64,000 bases of DNA from contig JAZNEP010000044.1 of the NCBI GenBank assembly GCA_045588655.1, positions 9,303 through 73,302 of the forward strand, read 5' to 3'. How positions within the stretch are numbered: position 1 is the first letter of the stretch; every line of letters begins with the position of its first letter. Positions 16,191 to 24,780 of this stretch are shown in pieces. Both the position numbers and the translations under genes were made by a program. Under the pieces are notes generated by a model. It saw only the letters and a program-made list of their open reading frames with translations. It was not told where the DNA came from and searched no databases. The DNA is from SVFI01 sp045588655. GTDB lineage: Bacteria > Bacillota > Clostridia > Lachnospirales > Lachnospiraceae.

Positions 16191-17036
16191 TTGAAAGGAA
16201 ATACAGATTGTAAGGTGGTTGTCGATTTGCTACCGTTATCACTTGATCATTTGACAAGTGAACAAACTGAGGGATGGATACAAGCCCATTTGTCGGACTG
16301 TAAAAAATGTCGGAAAGAGATGGAACGATTCGTATTACAGCATAAAGAGCAGGAGCAAAGTCAACAGGAACAAGACAGAAGGGTTTTGCGTACGCTAAAA
16401 AAATGGCGTTATGAGATGATGGGACTTTTGGGCGCAATTTTGTTTGTGGTCGTGGGACTAGTTTGCTTTTGGGTAATGAACTTTATACCTACAAAAGAGA
16501 ATCAGGAACAAACCTATTCTGTGAAGGAACACTATGAACAGGTACAGGATTATGGAAAGCAGAAATATCAGGGAATATCGCCGCTTGCGTTATTTCCGGA
16601 TGCGGCTGCTCTGACAGGACAGGTGGAAGAATTTTATTATGACTGCAAAGGGCAGAGACTTTATCAACAATATCAAATCTATCTGAAATGTCGTTATGAA
16701 GAGGATGCGTTTCAAACGGAGAAGCAGCGACTGTTAGATATGACAGATAAGCAGACAGGTCGAAAAACGGGATATTCCGAAGAAGAGAATTATTTGCCAT
16801 GTGTGTACGCCATGCTGTATGACGAAGGATTTGAATATGCGCTTCTCTCTGAGGAGGAGGGAACGATTATTTATATCTATCTGCAGGGAGTGGATCGCAG
16901 AGAGATTACATTTATGAAATCTTATTTGCCAAAAGATTATGGACAGGCCGGTTATTCATTTGAAACGGAAAGGGAAGCATTTCGGATTTATCCGACAGAT
17001 TGGGAGGTGATGTATCATGAAGAGAAAGATGAGTAA
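16191..17036 (+). CDS. Zinc-finger anti-sigma factor with extracytoplasmic sensor domain
   Basis: This is a ~281-residue protein. The N-terminus repeats the ZAS domain of the preceding gene (DCKVVVDLLPLSLDHL, HLSDCKKC). One membrane helix is at about 80-103, and an extracytoplasmic domain follows. TTG 16191 is preferred because GAGGTGA lies 7 nt before it; a GTG at 16182 would add three residues. The ectodomain (YLKCRYEEDAFQTEKQRL, then YEYALL-like and SYLPKDYG segments) resembles that of the next gene product. The end overlaps the next gene by 20 nt. It is probably the sensing anti-sigma factor of the locus. Confidence 0.78.
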   Translation: MKGNTDCKVVVDLLPLSLDHLTSEQTEGWIQAHLSDCKKCRKEMERFVLQHKEQEQSQQEQDRRVLRTLKKWRYEMMGLLGAILFVVVGLVCFWVMNFIPTKENQEQTYSVKEHYEQVQDYGKQKYQGISPLALFPDAAALTGQVEEFYYDCKGQRLYQQYQIYLKCRYEEDAFQTEKQRLLDMTDKQTGRKTGYSEEENYLPCVYAMLYDEGFEYALLSEEEGTIIYIYLQGVDRREITFMKSYLPKDYGQAGYSFETEREAFRIYPTDWEVMYHEEKDE

Positions 17037-17931
17037 AATAGCAAAAGGATTTTTGATAGGCATTTCTTTGGCCGGAGCGACGCTATTTACGGTTGTTTTT
17101 GTGTTTATCTATTTGTTTTTATTCGGTCCGCCGGCTAAGATTACGAAAGATATTGACAAATATGAATCCATTTTTACACAGCCGTATATACAGACAGGGT
17201 ATATCATATTCCCGGAGCAGATTCCGGACGGAACCTTGGAAACTGAGTTTTATAATTCTTATCGTGATACATTTAATTCACCGACGTTGCAGACCTATTT
17301 GAAATGCACCTATGACGATAATGCGTATCAGAAGGAGATTGATCGGCTGGAAAATACATCAAAAACCTATGGGAATAAAAAGAAAGAACTGCTCAGTGAC
17401 GAAAAAAAGAAATTTAAGTATCCGGCGTATATTGCAGTAGAAAATGCGGCGCACAAATATGAGTACGCACTGCTAACGGGAGAAAATGAGATTGTATACA
17501 TATCGACCGCATACATATACAAAGATGGAGTGAAATTTAGTGAGGACTATCTTCCGTATGATTTTATGACGGAGGAAGGAAGAGCATTCGGGAGTGGCTA
17601 TTCCATCTATTATGCATCGGTAAGTTCATCCATGATTGATACAGATTATACAAGGGACCCGGCGCCGGAAGTCACAGATGCACATATGCGAATGCTCGGG
17701 GATGACAGTTTTTATGTGCGCGTCAGATTAGACGAACAGGGAAGAGAGATAATCACAGATTGTGTATTCTATACCTGGCAGGGAGAAAGCGAAGAAGAAG
17801 TATTATATGATGATTTGAACGGGATGCAATATAAAAATATGGAAGTCAATCGGGAACGCAAAATGTTCGAGGTAACATATATCGACGGAAGTGAAGAAAA
17901 AACCAGACAATTTTTTCCGTATGAGCCATAG
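17017..17931 (+). CDS. Single-pass membrane protein paralogous to the upstream anti-sigma ectodomain
   Basis: This 304-residue protein has a short basic N-terminus, one membrane helix (about 10-33) and a large extracytoplasmic region. Segments such as TYLKCTYDDNAYQKEIDRL, YEYALLTGENEIVYIS and EDYLPYDF match, in the same order, segments of the ectodomain encoded just upstream, so the two arose by duplication. It has no zinc finger and so probably does not bind sigma itself. It may be a co-sensor or decoy. GGGAGGTGATG precedes the ATG by 6 nt, and the gene overlaps the preceding one by 20 nt. Confidence 0.7.
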   Translation: MKRKMSKIAKGFLIGISLAGATLFTVVFVFIYLFLFGPPAKITKDIDKYESIFTQPYIQTGYIIFPEQIPDGTLETEFYNSYRDTFNSPTLQTYLKCTYDDNAYQKEIDRLENTSKTYGNKKKELLSDEKKKFKYPAYIAVENAAHKYEYALLTGENEIVYISTAYIYKDGVKFSEDYLPYDFMTEEGRAFGSGYSIYYASVSSSMIDTDYTRDPAPEVTDAHMRMLGDDSFYVRVRLDEQGREIITDCVFYTWQGESEEEVLYDDLNGMQYKNMEVNRERKMFEVTYIDGSEEKTRQFFPYEP

Positions 17932-18001
17932 ATAAAGATAGACGTTATGCTCATTTCGGTATAAAATAGGAGTTAAGATGACATGCATAAGGAGAGAAGG
18001 T

Positions 18002-19627
18002 ATGCATAGCTTTGTAGGAAAGTCGGTTTGTAAAGGGATAGCAATAGGGCCTGCTTGCGTGGTGAGAAAAAAGGCGCAGCAGATTGAAAAGAAACAAATA
18101 GAGGACTCTGCGCTCGAGATAAAAAGGTTAACGGAGGCTGTGAATAATGTAAAGCAGCAGCTGTTGGGATTGTACGAAATGGCGCAGGTTAAAATGGGGC
18201 AATCAAGTGCGGCGATTTTTGAGAGTTACCACATGATCCTGGAAGATGAGGAGTACATTAATAAGATTCAGAGCATGATCAGCGAAGAGAAATGGAATGC
18301 AGAGTATGCAGTCCGAGCCACCGGAGAGATGTTTGCGCAGATGTTGTCAGCGATAGGAGATGACTATATGGCAGCGCGGGCAGCAGACATAGCAGATGTT
18401 TCGGAGCGACTTGTGTGTAATTTGTGCGGTAGCAAGGAAACAATTAAGCAGTTAAAAGAGCCGGCCGTGATTGTTGCGGATGACCTGACACCGGGAGAAA
18501 CCGTGCAGCTGGATCGGGATAAAGTGCTGGCATTTGTGACGGTGCAAGGTGTTTCCTATTCACATACGGCCATTCTTGCAAAGATGATGAACATTCCGGC
18601 GCTGGTGGCAGTACCGCTTGATTTGGATCAGATTAGCGATCATACCATGATACTGGTGGATGCATTTAGTGGAAAAGTAACATTGAATCCGGACCGTCAG
18701 ACATTGGATGAGGCAAAGCAGAAAGCAGATGAGAAAAAAGAAGAAGAACGTCTGTTGCAGCAATTAAGAGGAAAGAAGAATGTGACCTTGGATGGCCACG
18801 AAGTAGAAATCTATGCCAATATCAGCAGTGTAGAAGAGATTGAGCAGGTCATTGCAAATGACGCTGGAGGGATTGGACTGTTTCGAAGTGAAGCACTCTT
18901 TTTGGGAAGAAAAAAACCACCGTCAGAAGAGGAACAGCTGGAAGTTTACAAACAGATTGCCACAAGGATGGATGGTAAGAAGGTAATTATCAGGACGCTG
19001 GATGTAGGAGCAGATAAGCAGGTGGAATATCTGGATCTGGAAAAAGAAGAAAATCCGGCGTTGGGAAACCGTGGGATACGGATTTGCCTAGCCCATCCGG
19101 AATTATTCAAAACCCAGTTGAGAGCCCTGTTTTGTGCAGCCGCTTATGGCAATATCGAAGTGATGTACCCAATGATTACGTCTGTCCATGAAGTGGAACA
19201 AATCGGCAAATTGACACAGGAAGTGGAACAAGAGCTGAAGGCGCGGGGAGTCGCATACAAAGTTCCAAAGCAAGGTGTGATGATAGAGACGCCGGCAGCT
19301 GTGATGATGAGTGAGGAGTTGGCGCAGGCGGTGGACTTTTTCAGTATCGGAACCAATGATTTGACGCAGTATACATACGCCATTGACAGGCAAAATTCAT
19401 CGATGAATGTGTATTTTGATTTGCATCTTAAGGCAATATGGAAGATGATCGAGTATGTGACAGAGAATGCACATAAATACGGAAAAAAAGTGGGAATCTG
19501 TGGTGAGCTTGCATCAGATACGCAGTTAACCGGAGAATTGTTACAAATGGGTATTGATGAGTTATCGGTAGTGCCTTCTAAAGTGCTGGAGCTAAGAAAG
19601 ACCATTCGGGATATGAGAGTTGGATAG
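18002..19627 (+). CDS. ptsI: Phosphoenolpyruvate-protein phosphotransferase, PTS enzyme I
   Basis: This 541-residue enzyme I transfers phosphate from PEP to HPr at the head of the sugar PTS. The phosphorylated His188 lies in SYSHTAILAKMMNIPALV. The PEP-site segments TLDVGADKQ, IGTNDLTQYT and the C-terminal catalytic Cys500 (GICGELASD) are intact. ATG 18002 was chosen over 17978 because AAGGAG precedes it and it places the active-site His at residue 188, as in other EI proteins. No HPr or EII gene is nearby. A two-gene phosphorelay-like pair follows after 135 nt. Confidence 0.9.
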   Translation: MHSFVGKSVCKGIAIGPACVVRKKAQQIEKKQIEDSALEIKRLTEAVNNVKQQLLGLYEMAQVKMGQSSAAIFESYHMILEDEEYINKIQSMISEEKWNAEYAVRATGEMFAQMLSAIGDDYMAARAADIADVSERLVCNLCGSKETIKQLKEPAVIVADDLTPGETVQLDRDKVLAFVTVQGVSYSHTAILAKMMNIPALVAVPLDLDQISDHTMILVDAFSGKVTLNPDRQTLDEAKQKADEKKEEERLLQQLRGKKNVTLDGHEVEIYANISSVEEIEQVIANDAGGIGLFRSEALFLGRKKPPSEEEQLEVYKQIATRMDGKKVIIRTLDVGADKQVEYLDLEKEENPALGNRGIRICLAHPELFKTQLRALFCAAAYGNIEVMYPMITSVHEVEQIGKLTQEVEQELKARGVAYKVPKQGVMIETPAAVMMSEELAQAVDFFSIGTNDLTQYTYAIDRQNSSMNVYFDLHLKAIWKMIEYVTENAHKYGKKVGICGELASDTQLTGELLQMGIDELSVVPSKVLELRKTIRDMRVG

Positions 19628-19762
19628 AAGAGAAGCGTGCGTTGTGGAAGATTAATAAGTGCAAGAGACGAAGCTACGCGGTTTACACCATAGTGTTCCT
19701 GTGATACTATGGAGATACGACTTGGATAAGTTTTGACTTGATATAAGGTAGGGGTTATACAA

Positions 19763-20503
19763 ATGAAGGATTTAGTTTTTTGTGGGAAAAAGAGTAACAC
19801 GGACAGAGAAATGCTAGAAATGCTGGGAGAAGTGTTTGAGGTGGATGTGATTGAGCCGACGGAGGAAGCACTCCGTTCCAGATTACAGCTGTCCACACCG
19901 GCGATTATACTTTTGGCATTGGGAAATGATGCAATCGAAGAAGCAGGTATTATGAACCTGTTAAATTTAGATTTCATCAGTATACCGGTAGTAACATTGG
20001 GAACAGAATATGAAACCATACCATATTATCGCTATTATGAGACTTTTCAGTTTGCCAAAGCCGTAAGACCGATATCAAACAGACAGCTACTCGATATCTG
20101 CTGTGAGATGGCAGGAGTTGAGATGGATATGTATGAAGGGGGAGCTAAAAAACATATTCTTATCGTGGATGACAATGCGCTCACGCTTCGAAATATTAAA
20201 AAAATGCTCAGTGACAAATATTCCGTTTCGGTAGCGGTTTCCGGAGTACAGGCGTTTACTTCCATTGGGAAACAGAAACCGGATTTGATTCTTTTGGATT
20301 ATGCTATGCCGGTGACCGATGGAAAAAAAGTATTTGAGATGCTTCAAGCGGATATTGAGCTAAAAAAAATACCGGTCATTTTTTTGACCAGTATGGCAGA
20401 TGAAAAAGTGGTGGTTGAGCTTTTGGCATTAAAGCCTGCAGGATATTTCTTGAAACCGCCAAATCAGAAGAAACTGTTGATGACCATAGAGGAAATTCTA
20501 TAG
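19763..20503 (+). CDS. Response regulator with degenerate N-terminal and functional C-terminal receiver domains
   Basis: This 246-residue protein has no DNA-binding output domain. Residues ~128-245 form a complete receiver (HILIVDDN, phospho-acceptor Asp179 in LLDYAMP, FLTSMAD, and lysine in GYFLKPP). Residues ~1-120 have receiver-like alternation of strands and helices but lack an acceptor aspartate at the expected place (IILLALGN), suggesting a pseudo-receiver. The next gene encodes a membrane REC-HPt protein 18 nt downstream. Output is likely through protein contacts. Confidence 0.8.
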   Translation: MKDLVFCGKKSNTDREMLEMLGEVFEVDVIEPTEEALRSRLQLSTPAIILLALGNDAIEEAGIMNLLNLDFISIPVVTLGTEYETIPYYRYYETFQFAKAVRPISNRQLLDICCEMAGVEMDMYEGGAKKHILIVDDNALTLRNIKKMLSDKYSVSVAVSGVQAFTSIGKQKPDLILLDYAMPVTDGKKVFEMLQADIELKKIPVIFLTSMADEKVVVELLALKPAGYFLKPPNQKKLLMTIEEIL

Positions 20504-20521
20504 TGGAATGGGGAATGGGTT

Positions 20522-22306
20522 ATGTATTCGTTGCAGATTTCAAGTATTATTATTTTATTCTTCCTTTCTGTAATTTGCCTTATGGGAAGGAAGATACAAT
20601 CGAAAATTAGGACGTTATTTCTGTGCAGTCTGGGGGTTTCCATGCTTCAGATTCTATTTGAAGTGTTGGTAGTTCAATCGCTTCGGAATGTCACGGAAAA
20701 TTCCGTTTTTTATAGCAGCTTGATACATAGGGCATACCTTGTGTGCGTGCTGTCTTTTTTTTATATATCCTATCGATATATGGCCGATTTTGTAAAACAA
20801 GAAGTTGGTGTCGAGATGAAAAATTGGGAATTTATACATGTCGCACAATTTCTTGGTTTTATCAGTGTGTTTTTGCTGCCGGTCGGAAGTCTGGACCAGA
20901 ACGGAAGGTATATATACGGTCCGGGAATGTGGATTGTGTACGTGGCAGCAGCGTTTTATCTTTTGATTGTTTTTTCAAATTATTGCGGATATTATCGTCA
21001 TATTGCAAAAGAAAAAATTAGGCCGCTTGTGTGGTCGACCGGACTAGGCATTTTGGTTTGTGTCTTTTATATGATATTCCCGCAAAGTATGATGGCGGCA
21101 TTAGGGATAGTCGTTATCAACCTTGGTATGTACGCATCGCAGGTAGAGTGCACAACTGAAAACGGAGCGATAGAGGGAGAGATTGAAACGATAGTACCGG
21201 CAAAGGCTTACAAAGTAACGTTTGAAGCGCCGCAAGCGCGAATTTTGATTGTGGATGATAGTTCGATTAACTGCCGTGTGTTTAAAAGTCTGCTTTTAAC
21301 AACAAAAATGCAGATAGAGTCGGCAGAAAGCGGAAAGGAATGTTTGGAACGAATTAAGGAAAAACCATATGATATCATTTTCATGGATCATATGATGCCT
21401 CAGATGGATGGAATCGAGACATTAAATGCCATTCGAAAAATGCGCAGACACTACTGTAAAAAAACACCGGTGGTTGCTTTGTCAGCCAATGGACAGCCGG
21501 GGGCAAGGGAAGAATATATAAAACATGGCTTTTGTGATTATCTGCCGAAACCGATCATTCCGCATAAGCTGGAAGTTCTGGTTTTCGAGTTGTTGGACCC
21601 AAAGCTTATTACAAATTATCAAAAAGAAGAGATAAAAGAAGAGGAAGAGCCAAAAGTCGAGCAGGTTATAAAGCCAAAAGCAGATGATTCAGTGAGTGAA
21701 GTTACGAAAGAGACAACTACATTGCCAATGATAGATGGACTGGATTATAACTACGCAGGTTTGCATTTTCCGGATCAAGAATCCATGATAGAAACCATTT
21801 GTTTTCTTACAACCGTAATGAAATCCGATGCAGATGAGATACAGAGATATTATGAGGAAATAGAACAGGAAGAGAATCTGAGCCAATTTGCGATTAAAGT
21901 ACATAGTATGAAAAATTCAGTATCGACCATCGGAATCATACCACTTGCAGGTTTGGCGAAAATACTGGAAGATGCTGCAAGAAAGGAAGATATTGCGCAG
22001 ATTCATACATTGACGCCTGTGTTTATGGAAAAATGGGAATGGTATAGACAGCTGCTGGATAAAAACTTTGGAATAAAGGCAGAAGAGAAAAAGGCAGGAG
22101 ACCCGGATTCAAAAGAAATAAAAGAGTTGTTTGCTCGGCTGAGAGAAGCAGCGCAGGAGATGGATATAGATCTTTTGGATGATATCATGAAAGAGATTGA
22201 TGGATATTGGTTCGGACCGGAGTATGAAGAGCAGCTTCAGAAGCTTCGTCTTGCAGTGATGAATTTTGACATAGAGTATGTGCAGGAGGAAGGATATTTG
22301 CGATAA
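20522..22306 (+). CDS. Membrane protein with receiver and histidine phosphotransfer (HPt) domains, no kinase
   Basis: This is a 594-residue protein. Residues ~1-210 hold about seven membrane helices of the 7TM-sensor kind. A receiver follows at about 238-357, with DD and acceptor Asp289 in FMDHMMP. After an acidic/lysine linker, residues ~420-515 form an HPt domain with phospho-His461 in VHSMKNSVSTIG. The dimerisation and ATP-binding domains of a hybrid kinase are absent. It follows the two-receiver regulator by 18 nt. The ribosome binding site is weak (GGGGAATGGG). It could collect phosphate from an orphan kinase elsewhere. Confidence 0.82.
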   Translation: MYSLQISSIIILFFLSVICLMGRKIQSKIRTLFLCSLGVSMLQILFEVLVVQSLRNVTENSVFYSSLIHRAYLVCVLSFFYISYRYMADFVKQEVGVEMKNWEFIHVAQFLGFISVFLLPVGSLDQNGRYIYGPGMWIVYVAAAFYLLIVFSNYCGYYRHIAKEKIRPLVWSTGLGILVCVFYMIFPQSMMAALGIVVINLGMYASQVECTTENGAIEGEIETIVPAKAYKVTFEAPQARILIVDDSSINCRVFKSLLLTTKMQIESAESGKECLERIKEKPYDIIFMDHMMPQMDGIETLNAIRKMRRHYCKKTPVVALSANGQPGAREEYIKHGFCDYLPKPIIPHKLEVLVFELLDPKLITNYQKEEIKEEEEPKVEQVIKPKADDSVSEVTKETTTLPMIDGLDYNYAGLHFPDQESMIETICFLTTVMKSDADEIQRYYEEIEQEENLSQFAIKVHSMKNSVSTIGIIPLAGLAKILEDAARKEDIAQIHTLTPVFMEKWEWYRQLLDKNFGIKAEEKKAGDPDSKEIKELFARLREAAQEMDIDLLDDIMKEIDGYWFGPEYEEQLQKLRLAVMNFDIEYVQEEGYLR

Positions 22307-22342
22307 ATAATTCGATAAATAATTAGGAAAGAAGAACGTGTG

Positions 22343-23182
22343 ATGAAAATTGTAACATTGATAGAAAATAATACTTCAAATGAATTAGTATGCGAGCATG
22401 GCCTTTCGTTCTATATTGAGTATGGCGGGAAATCCTATCTTTTGGATGCAGGACAAAGCGAATTGTTTATGGAGAACGCCGAAGCGCTGGGGATAAATCT
22501 TGGTATGGTGGATAAGGCAGTGCTTTCTCATGCACATTATGATCATGCGGGAGGATTTGCCGGTTTCGCGCGCATAAATACAGATGCTACAATATATATG
22601 CAAAAGGCGGCCAAAAATCAGTGTTTTTCCCAAAAGGCGGGGGAGATAGAGGATATCGGAATTCCGGCGAAGGTTAGACAGAGGCTGGAAGGACGTATAT
22701 GCTATGTGGATGGAAACCGGAAGCTGGATGAGGGGGTGTACCTGATTGCACACTCAGATAGTGGTTTGAGCGAGCGTGGAAAGCAGATGCATATGTTCAT
22801 GGAAGTACAGGGACAAAAGCAGTATGATGACTTTTCGCATGAGCAGAGTTTGGTGTTTGAACAAAAAGAAGGGTTGGTTGTGCTAAACAGCTGCAGTCAC
22901 GGTGGAGTCGATCGGATTGTGGAAGAGGTGAGGGCTGTGTTTGGTGAGCGGAACATTCTTGCTATGATCGGTGGATTTCATTTGATGGGGGCCGATGGAC
23001 CGGATTCAATGCGCGAGAGCGAAGAACAGGTGCGTGCGCTGGGTGAAAAGCTGTTACATATGCAAGTGGAAACATTTTATACCGGTCATTGCACGGGCAC
23101 AAAGGCATATCCCATCTTAAAAGAGGTGCTGGGCGAGCGAATTCAAATGCTTGTCACAGGAAAGGAAATTGAAGTGGTGTGA
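22343..23182 (+). CDS. MBL-fold metallo-hydrolase
   Basis: This is a 279-residue metallo-beta-lactamase-fold protein. Its metal site is HAHYDHAGG, with further histidines in SCSHGG and GGFHLMG and a late TGHCTG. The pattern fits the MBL subfamily that includes the dihydropteroate/ribofuranosyl-aminobenzene phosphate synthase relatives, not beta-lactamases. ATG 22343 was preferred to GTG 22340 for spacing from AGGAAAGAAG. It lies 36 nt after the REC-HPt gene and is followed by a terminator, so it may be the last gene of that operon. The substrate is unknown. Confidence 0.82.
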   Translation: MKIVTLIENNTSNELVCEHGLSFYIEYGGKSYLLDAGQSELFMENAEALGINLGMVDKAVLSHAHYDHAGGFAGFARINTDATIYMQKAAKNQCFSQKAGEIEDIGIPAKVRQRLEGRICYVDGNRKLDEGVYLIAHSDSGLSERGKQMHMFMEVQGQKQYDDFSHEQSLVFEQKEGLVVLNSCSHGGVDRIVEEVRAVFGERNILAMIGGFHLMGADGPDSMRESEEQVRALGEKLLHMQVETFYTGHCTGTKAYPILKEVLGERIQMLVTGKEIEVV

Positions 23183-23244
23183 CTTCTTAAGATTTTGTGA
23201 ATTTTCTTTTTTTTCTAGGAAAAAATATGGGATGATGATATGAT

Positions 23245-23283
23245 AAAGCAGTTGGTAAACCGAAAAAACCAACTGCTTTTTTC
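23245..23283 (+). terminator. Rho-independent terminator after MBL gene
   Basis: A 12-bp stem (AAAGCAGTTGGT / ACCAACTGCTTT) is followed by a T run. Confidence 0.88.
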
Positions 23284-23327
23284 GTAATGTAGAAAAGAGT
23301 TAAAATGAAAAGAAGTCAGGAGCGATT

Positions 23328-24650
23328 ATGAATAAAAAAACAATTGAGGAAAACCGGGCGATACAGGATGGATTGGAGCGATTTCTGGATCAGGAGCTTG
23401 GAGATGAGATGAGATTACAGCTGGCAGAAGAGCAGCAAGCGCGACAGTATCAGCAAGTGCAGCCGCAGCAGCAAGCGCAAGAAATTCAGCCTGCGAAACA
23501 ACTGCAGACAGAGTTTGCGAGAGAAATACACAGTTCTTACTCAAAGGGAATGAGAGATAGGAAGCCTGAGTATCCGGAAGAAACAAAAAAGAAAAAAGAT
23601 AAGAATCAGAAAGAAACAAAGAAGAAAAAGAGCAGAAAACAGGAAGAGCCCCAAAAGAAGAATCGAAAGAATCAGAAGGAAGCAAAGAAAAATCACAAGA
23701 AACAGAAAAAATCAAAGTGGAAAAAAGTTCTGATTATTTTGCTCATTGCATTGGCTGCAGCAATGATCTGGTGGTATCTTATGGTTGGCAAGATATATAA
23801 TCAGATGAATCAGGAAAATATATCCGGGATAGCGTCAGAGCCGCTGAAAAAGGATGGAGTAACCAATGTACTGCTAATTGGAAACGATTCACGTGACAAT
23901 GGCGAGGATGGACGTTCCGATGCCATGATTTTATTATCCATCAGCAATAAAACCAAAACGATTCATATGACATCACTTCTGCGTGATATGTATGTGGAGA
24001 TTCCGGGACATGACGGAAACCGCCTGAATGCAGCATATGCGTATGGCGGGCCGGGGCTTTTGTGCGAGACAATAGAGCATAATTTAGGCATTGAAGTAAA
24101 CCGATATGTGCTTGTAAACTTTCAGGCGTTTGCTGCACTTGTAGATGCAGTTGGAGGGATTGATCTGGAAGTAACCAATGAGGAAGTGCAGTGGATTAAT
24201 GCATATCTGAATGAGTATAATCTGCTCGAAGGCAAGGAAATGACAACGGACTACCTTGACACTTCTCTGAGTGGAGAGATTCATTTAAATGGACCACAGG
24301 CACTGGCCTACAGTAGAAATCGATACATCGGAACTGACTTCGGAAGAACGGAGCGTCAGAGAAAAGTACTTTCGGCAGTGATGAAGAAGCTTCCGATTGC
24401 AATGGCAACAGGACAGGATGAGCTGATGGAAGGGTTGTTCCCAAATTTGACAACAAATCTGACACAGGCTGAGATGTTTGGTCTGAGTATGGACGCCGGT
24501 AAGCTGCTCAGCTATGAAATTTTGCAGACAGTAATCCCGGCAGAAGGAACCTATTCCAATGCGTCCATCCGTGGAATGTCTGTTTTAGAAGTGGATTACG
24601 AGGCAAATAAAGCGATCATTCAAAAAGAGATTTATGGAGAAGAAGAGTGA
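23328..24650 (+). CDS. LytR-CpsA-Psr (LCP) family cell-wall glycopolymer ligase
   Basis: This is a 440-residue protein. Residues 1-130 are an unusual cytoplasmic tail rich in Gln and then Lys/Glu repeats (KKKKDKNQKETKKKKSRK). One membrane helix is at about 135-155. The LCP domain at about 175-425 has the NVLLIGNDSR motif, the arginine-rich SLLRDMYVEIPG segment, and the YSRNRYIGTDFGRTERQRK motif that binds polyprenyl pyrophosphate. LCP enzymes attach teichoic acids or capsule glycans to peptidoglycan. The basic tail could bind membrane lipid or nucleic acid; that is an inference. Confidence 0.88.
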   Translation: MNKKTIEENRAIQDGLERFLDQELGDEMRLQLAEEQQARQYQQVQPQQQAQEIQPAKQLQTEFAREIHSSYSKGMRDRKPEYPEETKKKKDKNQKETKKKKSRKQEEPQKKNRKNQKEAKKNHKKQKKSKWKKVLIILLIALAAAMIWWYLMVGKIYNQMNQENISGIASEPLKKDGVTNVLLIGNDSRDNGEDGRSDAMILLSISNKTKTIHMTSLLRDMYVEIPGHDGNRLNAAYAYGGPGLLCETIEHNLGIEVNRYVLVNFQAFAALVDAVGGIDLEVTNEEVQWINAYLNEYNLLEGKEMTTDYLDTSLSGEIHLNGPQALAYSRNRYIGTDFGRTERQRKVLSAVMKKLPIAMATGQDELMEGLFPNLTTNLTQAEMFGLSMDAGKLLSYEILQTVIPAEGTYSNASIRGMSVLEVDYEANKAIIQKEIYGEEE

Positions 24651-24780
24651 TAAAGCAAGGGGATTGATGTCAGAAAAACAGAAAAAGGCTTGAAATATGT
24701 CGGAAATAGGAATAAGATAAGTCTCGTGTGCAATGCTCAATGTATTGAAGATGAAGTGAGAGCAGTCACAAGGAGGATTT

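Noticed and set aside
19688..19712. CCATAGT...ACTATGG hairpin after ptsI as a terminator
   Set aside because: The stem is only 7 bp, with an 11-nt loop and no T run; it was not listed as a terminator.
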